This document shows, in pieces, positions 1 to 8,150 of a stretch of DNA of 64,000 nt. Position 1 is the stretch's first letter; each line of letters starts with the position of its first letter. Where the stretch lies: the NCBI GenBank assembly GCA_910588925.1, contig CAJURV010000001.1, positions 23,516-87,515 on the forward strand, written 5' to 3'. This DNA is from an uncultured Rikenellaceae bacterium. GTDB lineage: Bacteria > Bacteroidota > Bacteroidia > Bacteroidales > Rikenellaceae. The position numbers and the translations under genes are program-made. The notes under the pieces are model-generated. The model searched no databases, was not told the DNA's origin, and saw only the letters and a list, made by a program, of their open reading frames with translations.

Positions 1-245
1 CCGTATATGGAAAGTTAACCGACATATAAAGTTGATTCAAAAAGGGGACCGTGTCATACAAAAGAGTTGCAAATACCTACATGTGCCGTTTTCACCCGTA
101 TATGGAAAGTTAACCGACATATAAAGTTGATTCAAAAAGGGGACCGTGTCATACAAAAGAGTTGCAAATACCTACATGTGCCGTTTTCACCCGTATATGG
201 AAAGTTAACCGACATATAAAGTTGATTCAAAAAGGGGACCGTGTC
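1..245 (-). repeat. 95-bp tandem repeat, 2.6 copies (family A, copy A1)
   Basis: Units begin at 1, 96 and 191 and look identical; the third stops after 55 bases, next to the pdxB stop. The array may continue left of the window. Read on the minus strand, the unit is the same sequence that follows buk (12795-12885), and it resembles sequence after the head-GIN gene (25980-26055), so this is an amplified copy of a dispersed family. Only the copy touching pdxB has the G-run that completes a GGGGAC/GTCCCC hairpin. In the internal units the G-run is replaced by GTAT, so they should not terminate transcription. Confidence 0.93.
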
Positions 246-248
246 CCC
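229..248 (-). terminator. Terminator of the dnaE-pdxB block (family A hairpin)
   Basis: On the minus strand, right after the pdxB stop, GGGGAC and GTCCCC pair around an ACG loop and are followed by TTTTT. This is a canonical intrinsic terminator supplied by the repeat element. Confidence 0.75.
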
Positions 249-250
249 CC

Positions 251-1267
251 CTAGAAAAATTCGCGTCTGTATTCGTACTCGTTACGTAGCTTCTCGAAAT
301 CGTCGGGATGTGTCTTGAGCATGCGGCTGTCGCGTTCTATATCGTAATAATCCGCCATTTTGTCACATATCTCCTGCCACGACAATTCCGTATCGTGATC
401 CACGATCTCTATACCATCGGGCCACCAGTGCGACAACTCCACGAATCCGTATTTTTCTGCGACCGCCCTCACCGCCATGGCCGTTCCCATCGCCTTGCCC
501 TGTAGCGAGTAACCGGCTATGTGGGGAGTGGATATCGCAGCCCGTCGCAACAACCCGCCATCTATACGAGGCTCGCCGTTCCACACGTCTATGACGGCCT
601 GCGATACAGTGCCGCAGTCGAGTGCACGTTTCAAAGCCTCCTCGTCCACCACCTCCCCACGTGACGAGTTGATGAACAAAGCCCCCTTTTTCATCATGCG
701 AAAGAAGCTATCGTCGGCCATTTTCTCCGTCTTATAGGGGCCGTCTGCGGTTAACGGCACATGTAATGTCACCGCGTCCGCCACGCCGAGAGCCTCATTC
801 AAGGCGTAAAACCGTGAGCCGGGCTCTGCGGATGCACGCGGAGGGTCCACAGGCAAGGTCACGAACCCCGCCGCTTCAAGCGTTCTGCACAACGCCCCGC
901 CTACGGACCCTACTCCCACCATCGCCACGCTACTGCCTGGAACAATACCCGTACGTATTAGCGCGGCTGCCACGTACTGAACCACTCCATAGGCATTACA
1001 TCCAGCCGCACGGGCCACCGTTATGCCGTTTTCGGCGCAATAGCCGGTGTCGATATGGTCGAACCCTATAGTGGCTGTGGCTATCATACTCACGCGGCTG
1101 CCATAGAGCAACGAACTGTCGCACCGTGTACGCGTCCTTATAATAAGAGTGTCGGCATCGGCGGCCTCACGAGAGGTTATCGCCGCTCCGGGCATGTACT
1201 CCACAGTGGCGTATGGCTCGAAAACGCCTTTTATGAAAGGTATGTTTTGGTCTATGAGGATCTTCAT
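251..1267 (-). CDS. pdxB: Erythronate-4-phosphate dehydrogenase
   Basis: PdxB oxidises 4-phosphoerythronate with NAD in the DXP-dependent route to pyridoxal phosphate (family knowledge). The 338-residue protein has the D-2-hydroxyacid dehydrogenase layout: an N-terminal substrate-binding part starting MKILIDQNIPF, a central Rossmann fold with the glycine-rich stretch VGVGSVGG near residue 117, the catalytic Arg in NSSRGE near 200, and the catalytic His in STPHIAG near 250. It is shorter than the E. coli enzyme (about 378), mainly at the C-terminal dimerisation domain. ATG at 1267 is chosen; a GTG lies directly before it. It is the last gene of the leftward dnaE-grpB-trxA-pdxB block, and its stop codon abuts the family A repeat. 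Confidence 0.93.
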   Translation of the reverse strand: MKILIDQNIPFIKGVFEPYATVEYMPGAAITSREAADADTLIIRTRTRCDSSLLYGSRVSMIATATIGFDHIDTGYCAENGITVARAAGCNAYGVVQYVAAALIRTGIVPGSSVAMVGVGSVGGALCRTLEAAGFVTLPVDPPRASAEPGSRFYALNEALGVADAVTLHVPLTADGPYKTEKMADDSFFRMMKKGALFINSSRGEVVDEEALKRALDCGTVSQAVIDVWNGEPRIDGGLLRRAAISTPHIAGYSLQGKAMGTAMAVRAVAEKYGFVELSHWWPDGIEIVDHDTELSWQEICDKMADYYDIERDSRMLKTHPDDFEKLRNEYEYRREFF

Positions 1268-1354
1268 CACAACGCATCGTACGTTTATAAGAAAATGGTT
1301 CGAATGCCTCGGAACAAGGCATCCAAACCATTCGGAAACAATCGACGCTACTAA

Positions 1355-1669
1355 TTAAAGCAACGCTTTCACCTTTGCCGCCAAAGCCTCTTTAGTGGTG
1401 GCGCCGACCTGTTTGTCGACTACCTGACCGCCCTTGAAAAAGAGGATAGTGGGGATATTGCGTACACGGAACTCGGCAGACACCTCGTCGTTGTTATCAA
1501 CGTCGCATTTGCCTATGACCACCTGTCCGTCGAACTCCTGCGCCAACTCGTCTATGATGGGAGACACCATCCGGCAGGGACCGCACCATTCGGCCCAGAA
1601 GTCGATTACCAAAGGTTTTCCCGATTCGATAAGCTCTTTGTAGTTCTGAGAAGTAATTTCCAATGCCAT
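1355..1669 (-). CDS. trxA: Thioredoxin
   Basis: Small cytoplasmic dithiol-disulfide oxidoreductase of 104 residues, the normal length for thioredoxin. The active site WCGPC is at residues 28-32 (Cys29 and Cys32), and the cis-proline loop RNIPT is near residue 72. There is no signal peptide, so it acts in the cytoplasm as electron donor to reductases. ATG at 1669 is preferred over a TTG two codons earlier. An imperfect -7 box (TATCTTTA on the minus strand, 1717-1724) lies about 50 bases upstream, so it may have its own promoter as well as read-through from dnaE-grpB. pdxB follows after about 90 bases. Confidence 0.96.
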   Translation of the reverse strand: MALEITSQNYKELIESGKPLVIDFWAEWCGPCRMVSPIIDELAQEFDGQVVIGKCDVDNNDEVSAEFRVRNIPTILFFKGGQVVDKQVGATTKEALAAKVKALL

Positions 1670-1850
1670 AATCAAATAATATTTTAATTTTTATACATTT
1701 CGTGTCATTAGCGATGTAAAGATACGCAATTAAAGACGAAAATAAAACAAATTACAACGCAATTTACGTCTATCCGTAAAAAGATATTACATATCAATGC
1801 TTTGCGAAAACATATCTAAATATATTTATCAAAAGCCGTGCCAACCCGGA

Positions 1851-2456
1851 TCATTTGTCGATCTTGTCATACCTCCCCGCAAAGAGTCGCCTCCCTTGCT
1901 CTGTATAATACTTTACGAAGCCGCTTTTATTCGAAGTATAGGCATCCCTGTCATGTTCGTACCGCTTCTGCAGGTCGAGTTTAAGACGCTCGTATTCTTT
2001 GGCTACGGCAGCATTATTAAGAAGATAGTCTCTGAAATAGAGTTCATCGTTATCTCCTATGTATCTCAGATGCAGGTGAAATACCCGTTCGGCGAAACCC
2101 TGTAACGTATAGCCCTTGTTGAAATCTATACGATCGACGCTTTGAGCCATGCAAATATATCCGCACCCCTCGATAGCGTCTTTAAAATCCGATAGTCGTT
2201 TGTTTTCAGGGCACTCTAAGAGTATGTCTACCGTAGGTTTCGCCCGGATGGCTCCTATGGCGGTACTGCCTATATGGCTGATACGTCGGATATACGGAAG
2301 CTCCTTTTGCAACAGCTCCGCCTCCTCCTTATACCACTCAGCCCAACAGTCCATGTGGGGTACGAGAACGACAGGGAATAACTGCCACAGCTCCTCCAAA
2401 GACAGGTCGCATAATCCTCGACCCGCGCTATCCACGCTCCCCTTATCGCAAATCAT
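1851..2456 (-). CDS. GrpB family protein (UPF0157, nucleotidyltransferase-like)
   Basis: 201-residue member of the GrpB/UPF0157 family, which has a nucleotidyltransferase-like fold and no settled function. The family motif HIGSTAIGAIRAKPTVDILL is present near residues 61-80, followed by an acidic/aromatic stretch and the C-terminal helix KYYTEQGRRLFAG. Its first 14 bases overlap the end of dnaE in another frame, which suggests translational coupling to the replicative polymerase gene. The roughly 180 bases between it and trxA show no clear terminator. The family assignment is firm; the substrate is unknown. Confidence 0.85.
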   Translation of the reverse strand: MICDKGSVDSAGRGLCDLSLEELWQLFPVVLVPHMDCWAEWYKEEAELLQKELPYIRRISHIGSTAIGAIRAKPTVDILLECPENKRLSDFKDAIEGCGYICMAQSVDRIDFNKGYTLQGFAERVFHLHLRYIGDNDELYFRDYLLNNAAVAKEYERLKLDLQKRYEHDRDAYTSNKSGFVKYYTEQGRRLFAGRYDKIDK

Positions 2457-5400
2457 ACCTTATGCCGCGTTTGTCGAAATAGTCGGCTACAGCGGTGGTT
2501 ACATCCACTTTTATGTTTCGCGAAACCATCGGCAACACCACACCGGCAGAGGGATCGAATATCTTTATCCGGAGATTTGCATTACCGGTGTTTTCGGCGA
2601 ACAGGTTTTTGATCTCGCCGATAGTCTCGGGGGTCACCTCCGATATATCCATATTTACTATCAGCTCTTTGATCAGTTTTTCATGAGCTTCGCGCAGCGT
2701 TATCACCGACGTTATCTTGGGCGTAAACTCGGCTCCGTCGTAACGCTGTATGAACTTGCCGCGTATCATGAGCTGGTAATCCTTGAACATAAAGGGACGG
2801 AAAGCCTCGTAGTCGCCCCTGAACAGAACGAACTCGTAGGAGCCGCCGAAATCCTCCACGGTGAAACGTCCGTAAGGGTCTCCTTTTTTTGTGGTAGCAT
2901 GGGTGACGTCGGTAACCATACCGGCCACTACGAACTCGCGACCTCTCATCGACTCGGTATCGGACAGTTTATCCATAGTGTTGGTACACAGCTTTTCTAT
3001 CAACACCTTATGATTGTCGAGCGGATGTGCCGACAGATATATGCCTACCAACTCGCGCTCCTTGGTGAGGGTCTGCAACTGTCCCCACTCATCGCCGGCG
3101 GGCAACTGCGGCTTCTGTATCTCCACCGCCTCCATTATGTCGCCGAAGAGCGAACCTCCCGACTGCGACTTGCCTGCCTGATAGGTGCTGCCGTAACGCA
3201 ACAGCATCTCTATATAGGTGCCCTTGGCCGGGTCTGTGCTGAAGAAGCGGCTACGGTGGAAGTCGGTAAGCGAATCGAACGCCCCGGCCATAGCCAAAGA
3301 CTCGAATGTCTTGCGGTTCATGGCCGTAAGGTTGACACGCTCCACGAAGTCGAACATATCCTTGTACGGCCCTCTCTCCTTACGCTCCTCTATTATATTG
3401 AGCACGGCCGCCTCACCTACACCTTTTATGGCAGCCAACCCGAAACGTATGTTACCCTCGTTGTCGACCGAGAAGCGCGACATACTTCGATTGACGTCCG
3501 GCCCCTTTACCGGCGCGCCTATACGCCGGCATTCGTCCATAAAGAAGCTGATCTTCTTGATGTCGGAGAGGTTGCGGCTCAACAGGGCGGCCATAAATTC
3601 GGCAGGGTAGTGGGCCTTGAGATATGCCGTCTGGTAAGAGACGTATGCGTAACACGTGGCGTGCGATTTATTGAACGCATACGAAGCGAACGCCTCCCAG
3701 TCGGTCCATATCTTCTCGCATACTTTGGGATCGTGGCCGCGTTCCGTGGCACCGCCTATGAAGTCGCCCTTCATCTTGTCGAGCACGGCGCGTTGCTTTT
3801 TACCCATAGCCTTACGCAAGGTGTCGGCCTGACCTTTGGTGAAACCTGCCAGCTTTTGCGACAGAAGCATCACCTGTTCCTGATAGACGGTGACGCCGTA
3901 GGTGTCGTGCAGATACTCCTCCATGTCGGCAAGGTCGTAGCTTATAGGCTCGCGGCCGTGCTTGCGGGCGATGAAGTTGGGTATGTATTCCAAAGGCCCC
4001 GGACGATAGAGGGCGTTCATGGCTATGAGGTCCTCGAAACGGTTGGGCTGCAACTCGCGCAGATATTTCTTCATGCCCGGGGACTCGAACTGGAACAAGC
4101 CCGTGGTGTCGCCGCGGCTGTAGAGTGCGAATGTCTCGGCATCGTCCAACGGAACCTTGTCTATGTCGACCTTTATTCCTCGCGCGAGCTCTATGTTATC
4201 TATGGCATCCTTTATGATAGACAGGGTCTTGAGACCGAGGAAGTCCATCTTTAGCAGCCCCACGTCCTCTACGAAATGGCCGTCGTATTGCACAACGAAC
4301 AGGGCCGCATCCTTGTTGGTGGATATGGGTATGTAGTTCTCCAAATCGTCTTTGGCGATGATGATGCCGCAGGCATGCACGCCAGTCTGACGTACAGCCC
4401 CCTCCAGCTTCTCTGCCAGATGAAGGGTATTGCGCACCAGTGTGTTGGAACTGTCTCTCTCGGCATTAAGCTCCGGCACCTCTTTGAATGCGTCCTTGAA
4501 CTTGATGCCGGGACGCTCGGGCACCATCTTGGCAAGACGGTCGGCATCGGGCAGGGGGAGCTTCTGAACGCGGGCAACGTCCCGTATGGCCATTTTGGCG
4601 GCCATAGTACCGAACGTGATGATGTGAGCCACGCGCTTGGCCCCGTACTTGCCCACGACGTATTTCATCACATCTTCGCGGCCGTCCTCGTCGAAATCTA
4701 TGTCGACATCGGGCATGGAGATACGTTCAGGATTGAGGAAACGCTCAAAAAGAAGATCGTATTTGATAGGGTCTATATTGGTGATGGTAAGGCAGTAGGC
4801 CACCGCCGATCCGGCAGCGGAACCACGGCCCGGACCCACCGCCACACCCATATCGCGGGCAGCACGTATGAAGTCCCACACAATGAGAAAATAGCCGGGA
4901 AAACCCATTCTCTCTATGGTTGACAGCTCGAATTCGAGCCTCTCCACCGTCGATTCCGGAAGATTGTCGCCCCACCGTTTTCGCGCCCCCTCATAGGCCA
5001 GATGGTATAGATAGATGAACTGTTTGGCCGTGGTGAGCTTGACTTGGGCGTCGAATGCCGGATCTACGTAATCGGCCTGCGACACGACATCCACCTCTTC
5101 TATCGACCCGCAGGCGTCTATCGCCCCGTTTATGCGCTCCAAGCACGCACCGAGACGCTCTTTCTCCTCCTCGTCCTTAACTGCGGAGACGGTGTTGGCG
5201 AAACTGTTCTTATATACGGTTTTCAGTTGCTCCGTATCTATCACGAAATCTTCCGGCAACGGGAAATTGGGCATGAAAGCCTTATGAGACAGGCTGTAGG
5301 TCTCCACCTTGTCGGCTATCTCTACGGTAGTGGCCAAAGCCTCCGGATTGTCGGGGAAAAGAGCCGCCATCTCGTCGTAGCTCTTGAGATACTCCTGACG

Positions 5401-6144
5401 GGTATATCGCATACGGTTGGGGTCGTCGAGATCGGCGCCGGTGTTGAGGCATATAAGGTGGTCGTGAGCCTCCGCATCCTCCGCACGTACGAAATGGACG
5501 TCGTTGGAGGCTATATACTTGACATCGTATTCGGCAGCCAACCTCAGAAGCTCCCGGTTGACTATCTTCTGATTCTCATATACATTTTCGTCTATACGCG
5601 GATTACCCGAGGGGTGCAACTGCAGCTCCAGATAGAAGTCGTCTCCGTATATGCTCTTGAAGTGCTTCACATGTTCTTCGGCCTCTTTTATGTCGCCTTT
5701 CATTATGGCCTGAGGTATATGACCGCCCAGACATGCCGAGCAACATATAAGCCCCTCGTTGTATTTCTCCAGCAATTCGAAGTCGACGCGCGGTTTGCCG
5801 TAGAAACCTTCCGTATAGGCGTATGAGGCCAAACGCGCAAGATTATGGTAACCGGCGAGGTTCTTGGCGAGCAATATGAGATGGTAGCCGGAAAGATTCT
5901 CGCGCCCGCTATGGTCGTGACGGCTGTTGCGTGCCACATACACCTCCGAACCGAGTATGGGTTTTATGCCCTCTTTGTTCGCCACCTCGTGAAACAGCTT
6001 CACTCCGAACATATTGCCGTGGTCGGTAATGGCGAGTGCCGGTTGTCCCAACTCCTTGGCGCGACCTATTATATCCTTTATGTCGGAAGCGCCGTCGAGG
6101 ATGGAGTATTGGGTATGTACGTGTAGGTGAACGAACTGCGACAT
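2443..6144 (-). CDS. dnaE: DNA polymerase III subunit alpha
   Basis: Catalytic subunit of the replicative polymerase, 1233 residues, slightly longer than E. coli DnaE (1160). It opens with a PHP domain whose metal-binding HLHVHTQYS (residues 6-14) and ITDHGNMFG are retained, unlike the degenerate E. coli PHP domain. The C-family palm carries GPGRGSAAGS and the catalytic PDVDIDFDEDGRE block near residue 480. Later come YQEQVM, the helix-hairpin-helix region (FGLAAIKGVGEAA) and an OB fold near the C-terminus (FVVAGMVTDV). Its 3' end overlaps the GrpB-like gene by 14 bases. A strong -7 box lies 130 bases upstream. Confidence 0.97.
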   Translation of the reverse strand: MSQFVHLHVHTQYSILDGASDIKDIIGRAKELGQPALAITDHGNMFGVKLFHEVANKEGIKPILGSEVYVARNSRHDHSGRENLSGYHLILLAKNLAGYHNLARLASYAYTEGFYGKPRVDFELLEKYNEGLICCSACLGGHIPQAIMKGDIKEAEEHVKHFKSIYGDDFYLELQLHPSGNPRIDENVYENQKIVNRELLRLAAEYDVKYIASNDVHFVRAEDAEAHDHLICLNTGADLDDPNRMRYTRQEYLKSYDEMAALFPDNPEALATTVEIADKVETYSLSHKAFMPNFPLPEDFVIDTEQLKTVYKNSFANTVSAVKDEEEKERLGACLERINGAIDACGSIEEVDVVSQADYVDPAFDAQVKLTTAKQFIYLYHLAYEGARKRWGDNLPESTVERLEFELSTIERMGFPGYFLIVWDFIRAARDMGVAVGPGRGSAAGSAVAYCLTITNIDPIKYDLLFERFLNPERISMPDVDIDFDEDGREDVMKYVVGKYGAKRVAHIITFGTMAAKMAIRDVARVQKLPLPDADRLAKMVPERPGIKFKDAFKEVPELNAERDSSNTLVRNTLHLAEKLEGAVRQTGVHACGIIIAKDDLENYIPISTNKDAALFVVQYDGHFVEDVGLLKMDFLGLKTLSIIKDAIDNIELARGIKVDIDKVPLDDAETFALYSRGDTTGLFQFESPGMKKYLRELQPNRFEDLIAMNALYRPGPLEYIPNFIARKHGREPISYDLADMEEYLHDTYGVTVYQEQVMLLSQKLAGFTKGQADTLRKAMGKKQRAVLDKMKGDFIGGATERGHDPKVCEKIWTDWEAFASYAFNKSHATCYAYVSYQTAYLKAHYPAEFMAALLSRNLSDIKKISFFMDECRRIGAPVKGPDVNRSMSRFSVDNEGNIRFGLAAIKGVGEAAVLNIIEERKERGPYKDMFDFVERVNLTAMNRKTFESLAMAGAFDSLTDFHRSRFFSTDPAKGTYIEMLLRYGSTYQAGKSQSGGSLFGDIMEAVEIQKPQLPAGDEWGQLQTLTKERELVGIYLSAHPLDNHKVLIEKLCTNTMDKLSDTESMRGREFVVAGMVTDVTHATTKKGDPYGRFTVEDFGGSYEFVLFRGDYEAFRPFMFKDYQLMIRGKFIQRYDGAEFTPKITSVITLREAHEKLIKELIVNMDISEVTPETIGEIKNLFAENTGNANLRIKIFDPSAGVVLPMVSRNIKVDVTTAVADYFDKRGIRYDLR

Positions 6145-6276
6145 TTTGGTATCAAATTTGCTATAACCGAATTAAATAGACGACCCGTAAAGAGAGGTCT
6201 CCGAAACGGCTCGATTATTTTGAGCCTGCGGCAGTGACAAAACCGTTTGACATTGCCCAAGCGAAGTTTACCTATG

Positions 6277-6307
6277 CAAAGATAGGTATTATTCGCAACT
6301 TTAAAAA
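6277..6307 (-). promoter_or_regulatory. dnaE promoter
   Basis: Minus strand TATCTTTG at 6277-6284 matches the Bacteroidota -7 box TAnnTTTG. TTTT at 6304-6307, 19 bases upstream, approximates the -33 box. A leader of about 125 bases follows before dnaE. Confidence 0.65.
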
Positions 6308-6340
6308 CAATTTTACATTCACCTTCAAATTCATGAGGTT

Positions 6341-6586
6341 ATGGCATCTTCAGACAGTAAACTGGTAGTAATCAGACGTTTTAACAGATCGGGCGAGGCC
6401 CACGTAGTAAAATCGCTGCTCGACTCTTTCGGGCTTGAAACGGAGCTGCGAGGAGAGGAGTCGGCTACGTTGTTTCCTGACAATCCTATCTCCGATTTCG
6501 GCATAGAGCTGATAGCCCGGGCCGAGGATGCGGCTAAGATAGACGCTTTGTTGGCGGCTAAGTTCGACAAGAACGATGTGGGATAA
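6341..6586 (+). CDS. DUF2007-type putative signal-transducing protein
   Basis: 81 residues. The pattern LVVIRRFNRSGEAHVVKSLL, then ...SDFGIELIARAEDAAKIDALL, matches the small DUF2007 family (ferredoxin-like alpha/beta fold annotated as putative signal transduction; true function unknown). No signal peptide or membrane segment is seen. The stop overlaps the start of the downstream Ntn hydrolase in a TAATG junction, so the two are probably translationally coupled. It is divergent from dnaE across about 195 bases. I did not find a good rightward -7 box. Confidence 0.7.
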   Translation: MASSDSKLVVIRRFNRSGEAHVVKSLLDSFGLETELRGEESATLFPDNPISDFGIELIARAEDAAKIDALLAAKFDKNDVG

Positions 6587-7674
6587 TGGACGATAGGGTT
6601 ATGACTGCTAAAAATATTTTTATAAGTGCCGCTGCGGCATGCGGCGGCACGTTTCAGGCCGTAGCCTGCACCGGCATATCTCTCACGGCCCGCGACGGAA
6701 GCTACGTACAGGCCCGTACCATAGAGTGGTCGCGCGGCGTGTTGCAGAGCGAGTACGTGGTGATACCGCGCGGTAAAGAGATGGTTTCATATACGCCGAG
6801 CGGCCCCAACGGGTTTAAATATACCGTGAAATACGGGGTCGTAGGATTGTCGGTAGTGATGAAAGAGTTTATAGCCGAAGGTGTCAACGAAGCAGGGTTG
6901 TCGGCCGGACTGTTTTTCTTCCCGCGATACGGCAGCTATCAGGAGTACGATCCGGCGAAAAACGACACTACTATGATCGATATGCAACTGGCGCAATGGA
7001 TATTGTCGAGCTTCTCATCCATAGACGAGGTGAAAGAGGCCATATCGTCGGTGCGTATAGTAGGCACGGCTGAAGATGCTGCCGTACACTGGCGCATAGG
7101 CGAGAAGTCGGGCAGACAGGCTGTGCTGGAGATAGTCGACGGCGTTCCCCGCTTCTATGAAAACAAGGTAGGGGTTATAACCAACGCACCCGGCTTCGAG
7201 TGGCATCTGACCAATCTCGACAACTATGTAAACCTATTCCCGGGCGACGCACCGTCTCGTAAACTGGGCGAAGTGGAGCTATACCCCACAGGCGGCAACT
7301 CCGGATTCCTCGGCATTCCGGGCGACGACACACCGCCGTCGCGGTTCGTACGGGCTGCATTCTATCGCGCCACATCTCCGCAGATGGCTACGGCGTTCGA
7401 TACGGTACTGCAATGCTTTCACTTGCTCAACAACTTCGATGTGCCAATAGGCATAGAACATCCCTATGGCGAGGCTCCCGACATTCCCAGCGCCACGCAG
7501 TGGACATCGGCAATAGATCTTACCAACTTGAGAGTATATTACAAAACGGCATACAACAACACGATACGTTGCATCGACCTTAAAAACATCGACTTTTCAC
7601 GTGTGGAATACGGCTCTTATCCGCTCGACAAGGTGCGCGAACAACCTATAGAGATGATAAGGGTGGGAAGTTGA
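6586..7674 (+). CDS. Linear amide C-N hydrolase (choloylglycine hydrolase family)
   Basis: Ntn-type hydrolase of the penicillin V acylase/bile salt hydrolase family, 362 residues. Cys28 in ACTGISL would be the N-terminal nucleophile after removal of a short leader, and Arg44 in ARTIEW sits 16 residues later, as Arg18 does after Cys2 in characterised enzymes. The equivalent of Asp21 is Glu47. The leader MTAKNIFISAAAACGGTFQA looks like a weak export signal, fitting the Gram-negative periplasmic cluster; an ATG at 6601 is an alternative start. The substrate could be conjugated bile salts, penicillin V or acyl-homoserine lactones; the sequence alone does not decide. It is coupled to the DUF2007 gene by overlap. 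Confidence 0.85.
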   Translation: MDDRVMTAKNIFISAAAACGGTFQAVACTGISLTARDGSYVQARTIEWSRGVLQSEYVVIPRGKEMVSYTPSGPNGFKYTVKYGVVGLSVVMKEFIAEGVNEAGLSAGLFFFPRYGSYQEYDPAKNDTTMIDMQLAQWILSSFSSIDEVKEAISSVRIVGTAEDAAVHWRIGEKSGRQAVLEIVDGVPRFYENKVGVITNAPGFEWHLTNLDNYVNLFPGDAPSRKLGEVELYPTGGNSGFLGIPGDDTPPSRFVRAAFYRATSPQMATAFDTVLQCFHLLNNFDVPIGIEHPYGEAPDIPSATQWTSAIDLTNLRVYYKTAYNNTIRCIDLKNIDFSRVEYGSYPLDKVREQPIEMIRVGS

Positions 7675-7890
7675 CACAATATCTATATCTATAATAGCCT
7701 GGCCATTTTATCGGGTGACACTAAACACCTTCCGTTTAGATGGCCGCGCCTCGCAGTGGCAGAATTTACACACCGGAGGCCCGCGTTTCGTATCGCTACG
7801 ATTCCATAAGAATTACATGTTTATCCCGCATTCGCATTATCTCTTCATATCATTAAACAACTGACTCTGGCGATAACTTGCCATGTACAG

Positions 7891-7922
7891 GAGGGGGCTT
7901 GGCCCCTCTTGCGTTTTGGGTA
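7891..7922 (-). repeat. Possible family A hairpin fragment (A6)
   Basis: GGGGC-TTG-GCCCC hairpin. Read in the plus direction it is followed by GTTTTGGGTA, as copy A5 (43150-43174) is. Similarity outside the hairpin and this flank is weak, so membership is tentative. Confidence 0.45.
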
Positions 7923-8101
7923 GTGCCTTGCATCGCGTCACAATGGCCGCGCCCGCGCAGGGTAGTGCATAAGTGCGAAGCTATGAGGTGAAATAAACGC
8001 CCGCGCTTTACCGCATACTGATCCGAAGTATATTTATGACAATTTAATTCCGCCACAGGTTTTCCACACTATTTTTTGCATCCATATCGAAATATTTTGT
8101 T

Positions 8102-8109
8102 TAACTTTG
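8102..8109 (+). promoter_or_regulatory. pta -7 box
   Basis: TAACTTTG fits TAnnTTTG, 41 bases before the pta ATG. The nearest TTTG upstream (8075-8078) is 23 bases away, wider than the usual 19, so only the -7 box is claimed. Confidence 0.6.
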
Positions 8110-8150
8110 CATTGCGTTTCGCAAAACCGACAATCAAACATAATCAAGAT

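Larger units (their letters stand above)
7675..8150. other. 475-bp intergenic region with short repeats
   Basis: No convincing gene. Contents: a hairpin after the hydrolase gene (GGCCAT 7701-7706 with ATGGCC 7740-7745, inner CTAAAC/GTTTAG), which could end that transcript although it lacks a T-run; ATGGCCGCGCC twice, at 7740-7750 and 7943-7953; the family A-like hairpin at 7891-7922; and the pta promoter at the right end. Confidence 0.7.

Noticed and set aside
1-245. Tandem repeat as a possible CRISPR array
   Set aside because: The units are 95 bases and wholly repeated, with no variable spacers and no cas genes nearby.
2149-4254. 701-codon open frame antisense to dnaE
   Set aside because: It lies wholly within dnaE, and the peptide is His/Leu/Val-rich without any domain. 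It is a by-product of dnaE codon bias.
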